A stretch of 64,000 bases of DNA from Parvibaculum sp. GTDB lineage: Bacteria > Pseudomonadota > Alphaproteobacteria > Parvibaculales > Parvibaculaceae. The DNA lies in the NCBI GenBank assembly GCA_030649335.1, contig JAUSLL010000044.1, positions 1-64,000 of the forward strand. Reading direction: 5' to 3'. Position numbers and translations under genes: made by a program. Positions 38,239 to 46,480 of this stretch are shown here, piece after piece (within the stretch, counting starts at the first letter, position 1; each line of letters begins with the position of its first letter). The notes beneath the pieces were generated by a model that ran no database searches, had not been told where the DNA came from, and saw only the letters and a list, made by a program, of their open reading frames with translations.

Positions 38239-39564
38239 CTAAACGGGTACGTGAATAACCGCGCGTAGTCCGCCCATCGGGCTGCGTGCGAGCTGGATGT
38301 CGCCGCCGTGTCCGCGCGCAATGTCGCGGGCGATGGCGAGGCCCAAGCCGGTGCCACCTTCGTCGAGATTTCTGGCTTCGTCCAGACGAAAAAACGGACG
38401 GAAGACTTCTTCAAGCTGCGCTTCTGGAATGCCGGAGCCGTTGTCATCGACGATGATGTCGATGTCGTCCTCGTCGCGGACGGCGGTGACCCAAACTTCG
38501 CCCGCGTATTTTCCGGCATTGTCCACGATGTTGGTGAGGCAGCGTTTGAAGGCGTTGCGGCGCAGCGGCAATTCGAGATCGCCGATGGTTTCGAGATTGA
38601 CGTTCTGGCCTTTGCGCAGGGCATCGCTCTGGATTTCGTGCAGCAAGGCACCGAGGTCGGTGGCTTCGGAGGCTTCGCTCGGGTCGCCGCGCACGAAGTC
38701 GAGATAGTCTTCGAGCATGCGCTCCATCTCGCGCACGTCATTGTTGAGTTCGTCGATCTCAGGGCCCTGACCGAGCATGGCGAGTTGCAGTTTGAAGCGC
38801 GTCAGGGGCGTGCGCAGGTCGTGGCTGACGCCCGCGAGCATGGCGGTGCGTTGTTCGATCTGGGCGCGGATGCGGGCGCGCATTTGCATGAAGGCCGCCG
38901 CCGCGCGACGCACTTCGGACGCGCCTTGCGGTTTGAACTTGGCGACGTCGCGGCCCATGCCGAAATCTTCAGCAGCTTCGGCGAGCCGCTCGATGGGGCG
39001 GATCTGATTGCGCAGGAAGAGGAGCGCGACAATGATGAGCACAACGGAGGCGGCCACCATCCAGACGATGAAGATGTGCGAATTGGCCGCGTAAACATGG
39101 CTGCGCAAGGGCAGGGCGCGCATGACGCCGCCTTCGTAGGCGACGCGGATATCGACGTAATCGTCATAGCGTTCGCTGTCGATCCAATAGGGTTTGGCGA
39201 TGCGCAGGCGGACTTCGTCGGCGATGGAGCGGTCGAGCAAGCCTTCGTAGCCCGGTGACGTTTCAGGCAATTTTTCGCCGGGCAGGAAGGCGACCGACAT
39301 GGAGAGGAACTGGCTGGCCTGCGCCGACAGCCGTGAGGCGGTTTCCTCGGTCGGGGCGTTTTCATATTCCGACAGCAGCATGGCGATGTCGGAGACTGCA
39401 CTTTGTGACAGGGCCTCGGTGACCATCTGCCAATGGCGCTCCATGAAAACGTAAGTGACGACGGCCTGCAGCATGACCATGGGCAGGACAATGATCATCA
39501 GCGAGCGCCAATAGAGCCCGGTCGGCAGGATGCGTTTCATCAACAAGAAGGGCCGAAAGGACAT
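38239..39564 (-). CDS. Sensor histidine kinase (EnvZ-like)
   Basis: TM-periplasmic-TM-HAMP; H box AGVSHDLRTPLTR; N/G boxes VDDNGSGIP, GTGLGLAIARDIARGHGG. Confidence 0.94.
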   Translation of the reverse strand: MSFRPFLLMKRILPTGLYWRSLMIIVLPMVMLQAVVTYVFMERHWQMVTEALSQSAVSDIAMLLSEYENAPTEETASRLSAQASQFLSMSVAFLPGEKLPETSPGYEGLLDRSIADEVRLRIAKPYWIDSERYDDYVDIRVAYEGGVMRALPLRSHVYAANSHIFIVWMVAASVVLIIVALLFLRNQIRPIERLAEAAEDFGMGRDVAKFKPQGASEVRRAAAAFMQMRARIRAQIEQRTAMLAGVSHDLRTPLTRFKLQLAMLGQGPEIDELNNDVREMERMLEDYLDFVRGDPSEASEATDLGALLHEIQSDALRKGQNVNLETIGDLELPLRRNAFKRCLTNIVDNAGKYAGEVWVTAVRDEDDIDIIVDDNGSGIPEAQLEEVFRPFFRLDEARNLDEGGTGLGLAIARDIARGHGGDIQLARSPMGGLRAVIHVPV

Positions 39565-39590
39565 TGGTTGTTCCGGGTGCGAGGGGTGGC

Positions 39591-40298
39591 TCAGTCGGGG
39601 ATCAGGATATAGCCTTCGCCTCGCACGGTTTGCAGATAGAGCGGATTGCGCGGATCGATTTCGATCTTGCGCCGGAGCCGGTTGATTTGTACGTCGATCG
39701 ACCGTTCAGCCGCTTCATTGTCGCACAGATCGAGCCGTGACAAAGCCTGACCCGCATGTGCGGCGAAAATGCGCATGAGCTGCACTTCGCGCGTTGTGAG
39801 GCGGATCACCTCGTCGCCGCGTTTCAACTCGCCGCGCGACACGCTGAAACGGGCTTCGCCCAGCATGATGTCATCTTCGCGCGCGCTCTGCGCCTTGGCG
39901 CGGCGCAGGATGGTGGCGATGCGCAACAGCAATTCGCGCGGCTCGAAGGGCTTGCCGAGATAATCATCCGCGCCGCGCTCCAGCCCCGCGATGCGGTCGT
40001 CTGTTTCGGTGCGGGCGGTGAGCATCAGGATCGGCACAGCAGATGAGATCCGCAGCGATGCGGTCAGTTCCAGCCCGCTCTCGCCCGGCATCATCACGTC
40101 GAGCACCAGCAAATCAAATTCGAGGCCTGCGAGCTTGGCGCGGGCGTCGGCAGCGTTTTCCGCCGTGGTGATGCGGTAGCCGTTTTCCGACAGATAGCGT
40201 TTGATGAGTTCGCGGATACGGCGGTCGTCATCGACCACCAGAATATGCGGTGCATCGTCGGGCAGGGGCTGCGTGGCGGATTCCTGTGTCACACTCAT
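39591..40298 (-). CDS. petR: OmpR-family response regulator (PetR-like)
   Basis: Receiver (VVDDDRRIRELI...LLVLDVMMPG...KPFEP) plus winged helix; overlaps an upstream PetP-like MarR gene. Confidence 0.85.
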   Translation of the reverse strand: MSVTQESATQPLPDDAPHILVVDDDRRIRELIKRYLSENGYRITTAENAADARAKLAGLEFDLLVLDVMMPGESGLELTASLRISSAVPILMLTARTETDDRIAGLERGADDYLGKPFEPRELLLRIATILRRAKAQSAREDDIMLGEARFSVSRGELKRGDEVIRLTTREVQLMRIFAAHAGQALSRLDLCDNEAAERSIDVQINRLRRKIEIDPRNPLYLQTVRGEGYILIPD

Positions 40299-40831
40299 TT
40301 GCCGTCACGCGTGATGAGATGCTCGACCTCGGGCCGGTTTTCTTCGTTGAGCAGCGCCAGCATGACTTTGCGCCATGCGTCTTCGGCGCCCGGGCCTGCC
40401 GCATCCAGCGCCTTGCGCACGCGCTCGCGCTGGGGGGCCACGAGACGGCGCAGCAATTCGGCGCCTTCGGGCGTCAAATAGAGCCGACGCTGGCGACGAT
40501 CTTTCTCGCCCGTCTTCTGCTCGACAAAGCGGCGTTCGATCAACTGGCGCAGCACACGGGCGAGACTTTGCTTGGTGATGCGCAGAATATCGAGCAGTTC
40601 GGCGACCGTGATGCCGGGGTGGCGACCGACAAAATGGACGACACGGTGATGCGCGCGGCCAAATTCGAAGGCGGAGAGAATCGCATCCGGATCACTAATG
40701 AAGTCGCGGTAGCCGAAAAACAGCAGCTCAATGGCCTCCGTGAGGTTGTCATTGACCTCGGCAGGAGGGGGGGTGGCCTGCGTCTTCGTTGGCGAAGCCG
40801 CTGGTTTGCTCATGTTTTTCACGCTCGTCAT
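40295..40831 (-). CDS. petP: MarR family regulator (PetP-like)
   Basis: ELLFFGYRDFISDPDAILSAFEFGRAHHRVVHFVGRHPGITVAELLDILRITKQSLARVLRQL. Confidence 0.82.
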   Translation of the reverse strand: MTSVKNMSKPAASPTKTQATPPPAEVNDNLTEAIELLFFGYRDFISDPDAILSAFEFGRAHHRVVHFVGRHPGITVAELLDILRITKQSLARVLRQLIERRFVEQKTGEKDRRQRRLYLTPEGAELLRRLVAPQRERVRKALDAAGPGAEDAWRKVMLALLNEENRPEVEHLITRDGK

Positions 40832-40836
40832 GTATT

Positions 40837-40857
40837 TATGTCAGCCATGTTGACATA
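40837..40857. promoter_or_regulatory. Candidate operator TATGTCA-N7-TGACATA overlapping a possible ilvE -35 (TTGACA)
   Basis: Perfect 7-bp arms; TTGACA 40850-40855; TAGATAAT at 40873-40880. Confidence 0.55.
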
Positions 40858-41053
40858 TTTTTCCCGTGGTGGTAGATAATTGCACCCGCTCCAAGACAAT
40901 AAACGAAATCGGGCCGGTCGAATCTTCGGAATTCTAACTGTTTTCGTCGAGCTTCGATCCGGGCAAAGTGGCAATTCATCTTGTGGCGTGAAACGGGCTG
41001 AGGACAAGGGTCGCCCGAAGAACAATGACCCCCGCCGAACAAGGACCAAAACG

Positions 41054-41950
41054 ATGGCAGACATACCTTTCGATCAGCGCGACGGTTTCATCTGGTTCAA
41101 CGGTGAATTGGTGCCGTGGAAGGATGCGAAGGTACATGTGCTGACGCATGGTCTGCATTACGCGAGCAGCGTGTTTGAAGGATGCCGCGCCTATGGCGGC
41201 GAGGTCTTCAAGCTGCAGGAACATTCCGAACGCCTCGTCAATTCGGCCAAGATCATGGGTTTTGAGATTCCTTACACGGTTGAGGAAATCAACGAGGCCT
41301 GCCGCGCGACGCTGAAGGCGCAGGGGCTGGTGGACGGTTATCTGCGTCCCGTCGCATGGCGCGGCAGCGAGATGATGGGCGTTTCGGCACAGAAAAACAA
41401 AATCAACTTCGCGGTCGCGGCCTGGGAATGGCCGTCCTATTTCGACATGGAACAGCGCAAGAAGGGCATTCGCCTGAATTTTGCGAAATACAAACGCCCG
41501 TCGCCGGAAACCGCGCCGTCACATGCCAAGGCCGCCGGCCTTTATATGATTTGCACGATCTCCAAACACGCTGCCGAAAACGAAGGCTACGCCGATGCGC
41601 TGATGCTCGACTATCGCGGCTATGTTGCGGAATCGACGGGTGCCAACATCTTTCTCATCAAGGACGGTGTGATCCATACGCCGACACCGGATTGCTTCCT
41701 CAACGGCATCACGCGCCAGACGGTGATCGGCCTTGCGAAGAAGCGCGGCTATGAAATCGTCGAACGCCATATCATGCCGGACGAGCTTGGCTCCTTCTCG
41801 GAAATCTTTATCACGGGGTCGGCTGCTGAAGTGACGCCGGTTGGTGAAATCGGCCCGCATAAATATACACCGGGTGAGATCACTAATAATCTCTATGCGG
41901 ATTATATGGCGGAAGTACAGCCCAAGGTGAAGGCGCGCGCCACGGCTTGA
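41054..41950 (+). CDS. ilvE: Branched-chain-amino-acid aminotransferase
   Basis: HYASSVFEGCRAYGGEVFKLQEHSERL, GYADALMLDYRGYVAESTGANIF, GITRQTVIGLA; start refined. Confidence 0.95.
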   Translation: MADIPFDQRDGFIWFNGELVPWKDAKVHVLTHGLHYASSVFEGCRAYGGEVFKLQEHSERLVNSAKIMGFEIPYTVEEINEACRATLKAQGLVDGYLRPVAWRGSEMMGVSAQKNKINFAVAAWEWPSYFDMEQRKKGIRLNFAKYKRPSPETAPSHAKAAGLYMICTISKHAAENEGYADALMLDYRGYVAESTGANIFLIKDGVIHTPTPDCFLNGITRQTVIGLAKKRGYEIVERHIMPDELGSFSEIFITGSAAEVTPVGEIGPHKYTPGEITNNLYADYMAEVQPKVKARATA

Positions 41951-41970
41951 GGCTTCTGCATTTGAATTTA

Positions 41971-41999
41971 AAAGGCGGCTCGAAAGAGCCGCCTTTTTT
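41971..41999 (+). terminator. Rho-independent terminator of ilvE
   Basis: AAAGGCGGCTC-GAAA-GAGCCGCCTTTTTTG. Confidence 0.92.
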
Positions 42000-42002
42000 G
42001 TG

Positions 42003-42030
42003 TTTTACCTCCCCTCAAGGGGGGGTGGAA
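42003..42030. repeat. Degenerate copy of the dispersed palindrome (ACCTCCCCTCAAGGGGGGGT)
   Basis: Imperfect match between convergent genes. Confidence 0.55.
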
Positions 42031-42056
42031 TAAAGAGAGTGGGGCGCTTGCTCCCC

Positions 42057-42560
42057 TTACTTCACCACCAGCGGGCCGGTCATGCCGATTTCGGAATGGC
42101 CGGGGTAGTTGCAGGAAAACTCATACGAGCCCGCTTTGCCGAATTGCCAGATCAGTTCTTTCGTTTCGCCGGGTTCGGTCGAAACCGAGTTGCCCCCACC
42201 GTGATGCATCTCGCTCATGTCCATGCCGGCCATATCGACCATCATCTGACGGTGCTCGGCCATTTCGTCGGTAGAGCCTAAGGAAAGTTCGTGGGGTTGT
42301 TCGCCTTTGTTGACGAGTACGAAGCGCACGGTTTCGCCTGCTTTGACGGTGACGTCCTTCACGTCGAACTCAATTTCCGTTGCTGTGATGGTGATGGTGC
42401 GGTCCACGTTCTTCGCATCGCCCGGTTTGCCGAAGGCGACGGCTTCGGTTTTTGCGTGGTGCATGGCACCTTCATTGGCGTAAGCCGGTGCGGCAGTGAC
42501 GAGGGCTGCGGCGACGATGAATGCGCTGATTGTTTTGGTCATGGGTTTGTTCCTTTTCAA
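42057..42560 (-). CDS. Cupredoxin domain-containing protein
   Basis: Signal peptide; KAGETVRFVLVNKGEQPHELSLG; KAGSYEFSCNYPGHSEIGMTGPLVV type-1 Cu motif. Confidence 0.92.
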   Translation of the reverse strand: MKRNKPMTKTISAFIVAAALVTAAPAYANEGAMHHAKTEAVAFGKPGDAKNVDRTITITATEIEFDVKDVTVKAGETVRFVLVNKGEQPHELSLGSTDEMAEHRQMMVDMAGMDMSEMHHGGGNSVSTEPGETKELIWQFGKAGSYEFSCNYPGHSEIGMTGPLVVK

Positions 42561-42562
42561 AT

Positions 42563-43291
42563 TCAGAAGGCGAGACGCAGGCCCGCGCGCAGCGTGAGTT
42601 CGCCCGCGCGTTCGCCGTTGTTGCGTTTGATATGGGCGGTGTTGCCTGTCGCGGTTTCGTAAACAAGATCGAGATAGGGCGCGAATTTGCGCGTGATTTC
42701 GTAGCGGAGCTGCAATCCCGCTTCGATGTTTGAAATGCCCGATCCGATGTCGAGTTCCGGCACGTCGCTGGCGTTCACATCGAGTTTCACGTGCGGCTCA
42801 AGGATGAGGCGTTGCGTGATGGCGAGGTCGATGGACTGTTCAAACCGCGCGCCGACATCACCACGCGTCGAGATGAAGACATGCGCGTCTGTCTCAAGGA
42901 ATTGCGGCAACATGCCTTGCAGACCGACGACGAGCGAGGTGGTCGAGCGCGGATCGAAATCCCGCCGCACACCTGCCTGCACGTCCCAGAAGTCCGAGAC
43001 GTTGTGCGACCAGAGACCCCAAAGTTCGGAGCTTTCGACATGACCGTTTTGCATCTCGCCTTCGGTGGCGATGACAAGTTTGTCTGTGTCGCCGCCGATC
43101 CAGCCGCGTCCTTCCCATGTGACGAGACCGCCCGCGTTGTTCTGCGCACCGTCCGCCTGAAAGCGATACACCTGAAATATTTTTTTGTGCATGTCGTCAT
43201 GCATGCCGTTGGTCATGGAAGCTGCATGAGCGGAAGGTGCGATGAGCGCGAGGGTGCTGACCAGCGCGGTGATGGCTTTGCGCTTTGTCAT
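42563..43291 (-). CDS. copB: Copper resistance protein B
   Basis: QADGAQNNAGGLVTWEGRGWIGGDTDKLVIATEGE, WDVQAGVRRDF; 4-bp overlap with copA. Confidence 0.93.
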   Translation of the reverse strand: MTKRKAITALVSTLALIAPSAHAASMTNGMHDDMHKKIFQVYRFQADGAQNNAGGLVTWEGRGWIGGDTDKLVIATEGEMQNGHVESSELWGLWSHNVSDFWDVQAGVRRDFDPRSTTSLVVGLQGMLPQFLETDAHVFISTRGDVGARFEQSIDLAITQRLILEPHVKLDVNASDVPELDIGSGISNIEAGLQLRYEITRKFAPYLDLVYETATGNTAHIKRNNGERAGELTLRAGLRLAF

Positions 43292-45012
43292 TTCGCGGCC
43301 TCCTTTGCAAGACGGGCGACGACGACTTTGTTCATCATGCCGCTCTCCATGTGAAACAGCAGGTGGCAATGAAACGCCCATTCACCGGCTTCGTCGGCGG
43401 TGAGCATGGCGGAATAGCTTTGACCCGGTGGCACGCTGACCATGTGCTTGTTGGGCAGGCGCTCGGCAGGTTGGCCGTTGACCAGTTGCACGAACATGCC
43501 GTGCAGATGCATCGGATGCGCCATCATCGTGTCGTTGATGAAGGTGAGCTTGACACGTTCGCCGAATTTCAAGTTGATGGGTTCGGCGTCAGCGTATTTT
43601 TTGCCGTTCAAGGTCCAGATGTAACGCTCCATCGTGCCGCCGAGGCGGACGATGATTTCGCGTTCTTCAGGCCGCGTGTCTTTCTGGATTTTCAGCGATT
43701 TGAGATCGGCGTAGCGCAGGACTTTGGTGCCGCTTGGTGCGCCAGATGCCCAGCCCATCGGTTGTTTTTCTGCCTCCGTGTCGGCGGCAGGTTTGGCCCC
43801 ATGCATCGCATGCATGTTGCCCATGTCCATCTTGCTGTGGTCCATGCCTTTCATGTCCATTTTGCTGTGGTCCATGCCCGACATATCCATCGTGCTATGG
43901 TCCATGCCTTTCATGTCCATACCCGACATATCCATGTTGCTGTGGTCCATGCCTTCCATGTCGCTCATGCCCATGTCGGCCATGGTGAGAAGCGAGCGGG
44001 CGCGCATGGGAGGCACGGGGGCCGTCATGCCTTCGCGCGGGGCAAGCGTGCCGCGCGCATAGCCTGTGCGGTCGATCGATTGCGCAAAGATCGTGTAGGG
44101 CTTGTCGTCTTTGGGCACGACGATGACATCGTAAGTTTCGGCGATGGCGATGCGGATTTCATCGACGACGACGGGCTGCACATTTTGTCCGTCTGCTGCG
44201 ACGACGATCATTTTTAATCCCGGAATGGCGAGATCGAAATAGGTCATGGCTGAGGCGTTGATGAAGCGCAGGCGCACGCGCTCACCCTTGTTGTAAAGCG
44301 CCGTCCAATTGGCCTCCGCCGATTTGCCGTTCACAAGAAATGTGTAGCCGGTGACGTCGGCAAGGTCCGTCGGGTCCATGCGCATGTCGCCCCACATGAA
44401 GCGGTCGCGGAGCGTTGTGCCGAGACCCTTGTCGGCGGCGTCGCGGAAGAAGTCGCCGACGGTGCGGCGGGCGTAATTGTAATAGCCGCTGTCACTTTTG
44501 AGATTGCTCAAAATCTCGTCAGCGGATTCGGTGGTGAAGTCTGACAGCACGACGACATAGTCTCGGTCTGTCGGCGCGGGTTCGCGGTCAGCAGGTGTGA
44601 TGACGATGGAGCCGTAGAGGCCTTCCTGTTCCTGTCCGCCGGAATGGGAGTGGTACCAATAGGTGCCGCTTTGGCGGATCTTGAAATTATAGGTGAAGGT
44701 TTCGCCGGGCTTGATGCCGGGGAAATTATTGAACATAGGCACGCCGTCCATCTCGCCGGGGAGAAGCAGACCGTGCCAATGGAGCGATGTGTCCTCGTCG
44801 AGCTTGTTGGTGACGTTGATCGTCACGTCCTCGCCCTCCTTGAAATGCAAGGTGGGGCCGGGGAGCTGGCCGTTGATGGTCAGGGACATGCCGTGGCGTC
44901 CGCCGACATCGACGTCCTGCCGGTCGATGGTGAGATTATAGTCGCCCGCGATGGCGCTGGTGCCCGAGAGGGCAAGAGCGGCGACGAGCGATGCGAGGAT
45001 GAGCCTGTTCAT
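43288..45012 (-). CDS. copA: Copper resistance multicopper oxidase CopA
   Basis: LHWHGLLLPGEMDGVP, TYWYHSHSGGQEQEGLYG, HPMHLHGMFV, HCHLLFHMESGM; Met-rich repeat insert; start refined to 45012. Confidence 0.95.
   Translation of the reverse strand: MNRLILASLVAALALSGTSAIAGDYNLTIDRQDVDVGGRHGMSLTINGQLPGPTLHFKEGEDVTINVTNKLDEDTSLHWHGLLLPGEMDGVPMFNNFPGIKPGETFTYNFKIRQSGTYWYHSHSGGQEQEGLYGSIVITPADREPAPTDRDYVVVLSDFTTESADEILSNLKSDSGYYNYARRTVGDFFRDAADKGLGTTLRDRFMWGDMRMDPTDLADVTGYTFLVNGKSAEANWTALYNKGERVRLRFINASAMTYFDLAIPGLKMIVVAADGQNVQPVVVDEIRIAIAETYDVIVVPKDDKPYTIFAQSIDRTGYARGTLAPREGMTAPVPPMRARSLLTMADMGMSDMEGMDHSNMDMSGMDMKGMDHSTMDMSGMDHSKMDMKGMDHSKMDMGNMHAMHGAKPAADTEAEKQPMGWASGAPSGTKVLRYADLKSLKIQKDTRPEEREIIVRLGGTMERYIWTLNGKKYADAEPINLKFGERVKLTFINDTMMAHPMHLHGMFVQLVNGQPAERLPNKHMVSVPPGQSYSAMLTADEAGEWAFHCHLLFHMESGMMNKVVVARLAKEAAK
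43831..43965 (-). repeat. ~30-bp tandem repeats in copA encoding MDM(K/S)GMDHS(K/T/N)
   Basis: Consecutive units at 43831-43860, 43861-43890, 43891-43920, then a 15-bp half unit and a degenerate copy. Confidence 0.9.
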
Positions 45013-45077
45013 GGGCTTTGATCCTTTGATCGGAATTTGAAGATGGAGTGGTGGCAGCGTTTCGCGGGCGCCGGCTG

Positions 45078-45497
45078 CTAGAGGAGCAGGCGCGAGGTGG
45101 CGACGAAAATACCGGCCGAGCCGGTGGCGCTGCGTCTGAGCGGCGGTGGCGTGGCGGTGGGCGCGGGCACGAAGTGCGCGGGCGAAACGAGGTCGAGCGT
45201 TTGGTCCCATGTCAGGGTTTGAGCCGCGAGGACAGGTTGGGGCGTGGCTGAAGAAGGCGCGTTGAGGAAGGTCCAGCCGCTTGTGGCGCTCTTGCTTTCG
45301 TCGTGGTGGCAGGTGTGGGTTTCGTGGACCGCACCGCCGTGGTGCTCGCCTTTGGCCGTATGGCTGGCGACATGCGCAATGTCGAGCGCCAGCGTTTCGC
45401 CGAGGCAATGAGCCTCCTGCGATAGCGTGACCAGTCCGGCGAAAAGGAAGAAAACCGCCAGAACAGGCCGCAAGGCGAATGACGATGCGCGTTTCAT
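45078..45497 (-). CDS. His-rich secreted protein of unknown function heading the copper operon
   Basis: 139 aa, signal-like MKRASSFALRPVLAVFFLFAGLVTLSQEAHC, HVASHTAKGEHHGGAVHETHTCHHDE; 65 bp upstream of copA. Confidence 0.65.
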   Translation of the reverse strand: MKRASSFALRPVLAVFFLFAGLVTLSQEAHCLGETLALDIAHVASHTAKGEHHGGAVHETHTCHHDESKSATSGWTFLNAPSSATPQPVLAAQTLTWDQTLDLVSPAHFVPAPTATPPPLRRSATGSAGIFVATSRLLL

Positions 45498-45541
45498 GGG
45501 GGGAGTGTGGGCCTTCCAGTAGGGGGAAGGTCAAGGGGAGA

Positions 45542-45585
45542 TTTCACCTCGCCCTTGTGGGGAGGTCGAAACGCAGAGCGTTTCG
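45542..45585. repeat. Dispersed palindrome variant plus CGAAACGC-AGA-GCGTTTCG hairpin
   Basis: TTTCACCTCGCCCTTGTGGGGAGGTCGAAACGCAGAGCGTTTCG. Confidence 0.65.
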
Positions 45586-45638
45586 GGTGGGGGTTGCGGT
45601 CTCTCGTTGGGTTTTGTGGTCGAATTTTGCACTTCGGC

Positions 45639-45681
45639 CCCCTCACTTCACCTCCCCACGAGGGGGAGGTGAAGTGAGGGG
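45639..45681. repeat. Long dispersed palindrome copy CCCCTCACTTCACCTCCCC-ACGAG-GGGGAGGTGAAGTGAGGGG
   Basis: 19-bp perfect arms, 11 bp after the moaE stop. Confidence 0.88.
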
Positions 45682-45692
45682 TGAGGTTATGT

Positions 45693-46106
45693 TTACTTCC
45701 ACCGCTCCGCTGCCGTGTCGTCGCTGTCCTTCGCTTCGACCCACTCATCGCCCTCGCGTTTCCAGAAGGGCGCGCGGGTTTTGAGGTAGTCCATGAGGAA
45801 TTCAGCTGCCTCGAAGGCGTCTTTGCGGTGTTTGGAGGCGGTGACGACGAGGACGATGTTGTCGGCGGGATGCAGCGTGCCGATGCGGTGGATGATGGTG
45901 ACGCCCTGCAATTGCCAGCGGGCGTTGGCATCGGCTTCGAGTTTGGAGAGTTCGCGCTCGGTCATGCCGGCGTAATGTTCGAGCGTCAGCGTCACGTCGC
46001 GCACGAGGCCGGTGAAACTCACGACGGCGCCGATGTCGCTGCGGCCTTCAGTGAGGGCGGCGATTTCGTCGTTGATGTCGAAGTCTTCGGTCTGGACGCG
46101 GTTCAT
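45693..46106 (-). CDS. moaE: Molybdopterin synthase catalytic subunit
   Basis: GAVVSFTGLVRD, HRIGTLHPADNIVLVVTASKHRKDAFEAAEFLMDYLKTRAPFWKRE. Confidence 0.94.
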   Translation of the reverse strand: MNRVQTEDFDINDEIAALTEGRSDIGAVVSFTGLVRDVTLTLEHYAGMTERELSKLEADANARWQLQGVTIIHRIGTLHPADNIVLVVTASKHRKDAFEAAEFLMDYLKTRAPFWKREGDEWVEAKDSDDTAAERWK

Positions 46107-46128
46107 TTTTTGTCACTTACATCATTTT

Positions 46129-46214
46129 CGTCATTGCGAGCGGAGCGAAGCAATCCAGAGCGGCACATGGGGTGGCAACTGGATTGCCGCGTCGCTGCGC
46201 TCCTCGCAATGACG
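46129..46214. repeat. MITE/REP-like inverted repeat (CGTCATTGCGAGCGGAGCGAAGCAATCCAG ... CTGGATTGCCGCGTCGCTGCGCTCCTCGCAATGACG)
   Basis: Arms 46129-46158 and 46179-46214, between moaD and moaE. Confidence 0.85.
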
Positions 46215-46228
46215 GGTAGGGCGAAAGC

Positions 46229-46480
46229 CTAGCCGCCCGTCACCGGCGGGAAGAAGGCCACCTCTTTTGGTGATCCCAACAATGCGTCGAGTTTTGCGTG
46301 TTCCTGATCAATCGCGGCGCGGATGAGTTTGCGGTTTTCGAAGGCGGCTTCGTAGCCGGGGCCGCGTGTCATCAGCCAGTCGATGAGGTCGGCGACATTG
46401 CGCACGTAGGCGGGCACGTCCACGTCTTCTTCGGGGAGACCTATTTTTTGGCGGAGCGAGGCGAAATAGAGGAGCTTCAC
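46229..46480 (-). CDS. moaD: Molybdopterin converting factor subunit 1
   Basis: MKLLYFASLRQKIGLPEEDV ... EVAFFPPVTGG C-terminal Gly-Gly. Confidence 0.94.
   Translation of the reverse strand: MKLLYFASLRQKIGLPEEDVDVPAYVRNVADLIDWLMTRGPGYEAAFENRKLIRAAIDQEHAKLDALLGSPKEVAFFPPVTGG

Noticed and set aside
38308-39258. 316-aa + strand ORF
   Set aside because: Antisense to the histidine kinase
43831-43965. Possible CRISPR-like array
   Set aside because: Contiguous coding tandem repeats without spacers, in frame within copA
43285-44217. 310-aa His-rich + strand ORF
   Set aside because: His-rich only because it is antisense to the Met-rich copA repeats (CAT = reverse complement of ATG)
45013-45534. 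In-frame N-terminal extension of copA
   Set aside because: Low-complexity Arg-rich sequence overlapping the better-supported 139-aa His-rich ORF; signal peptide begins at 45012
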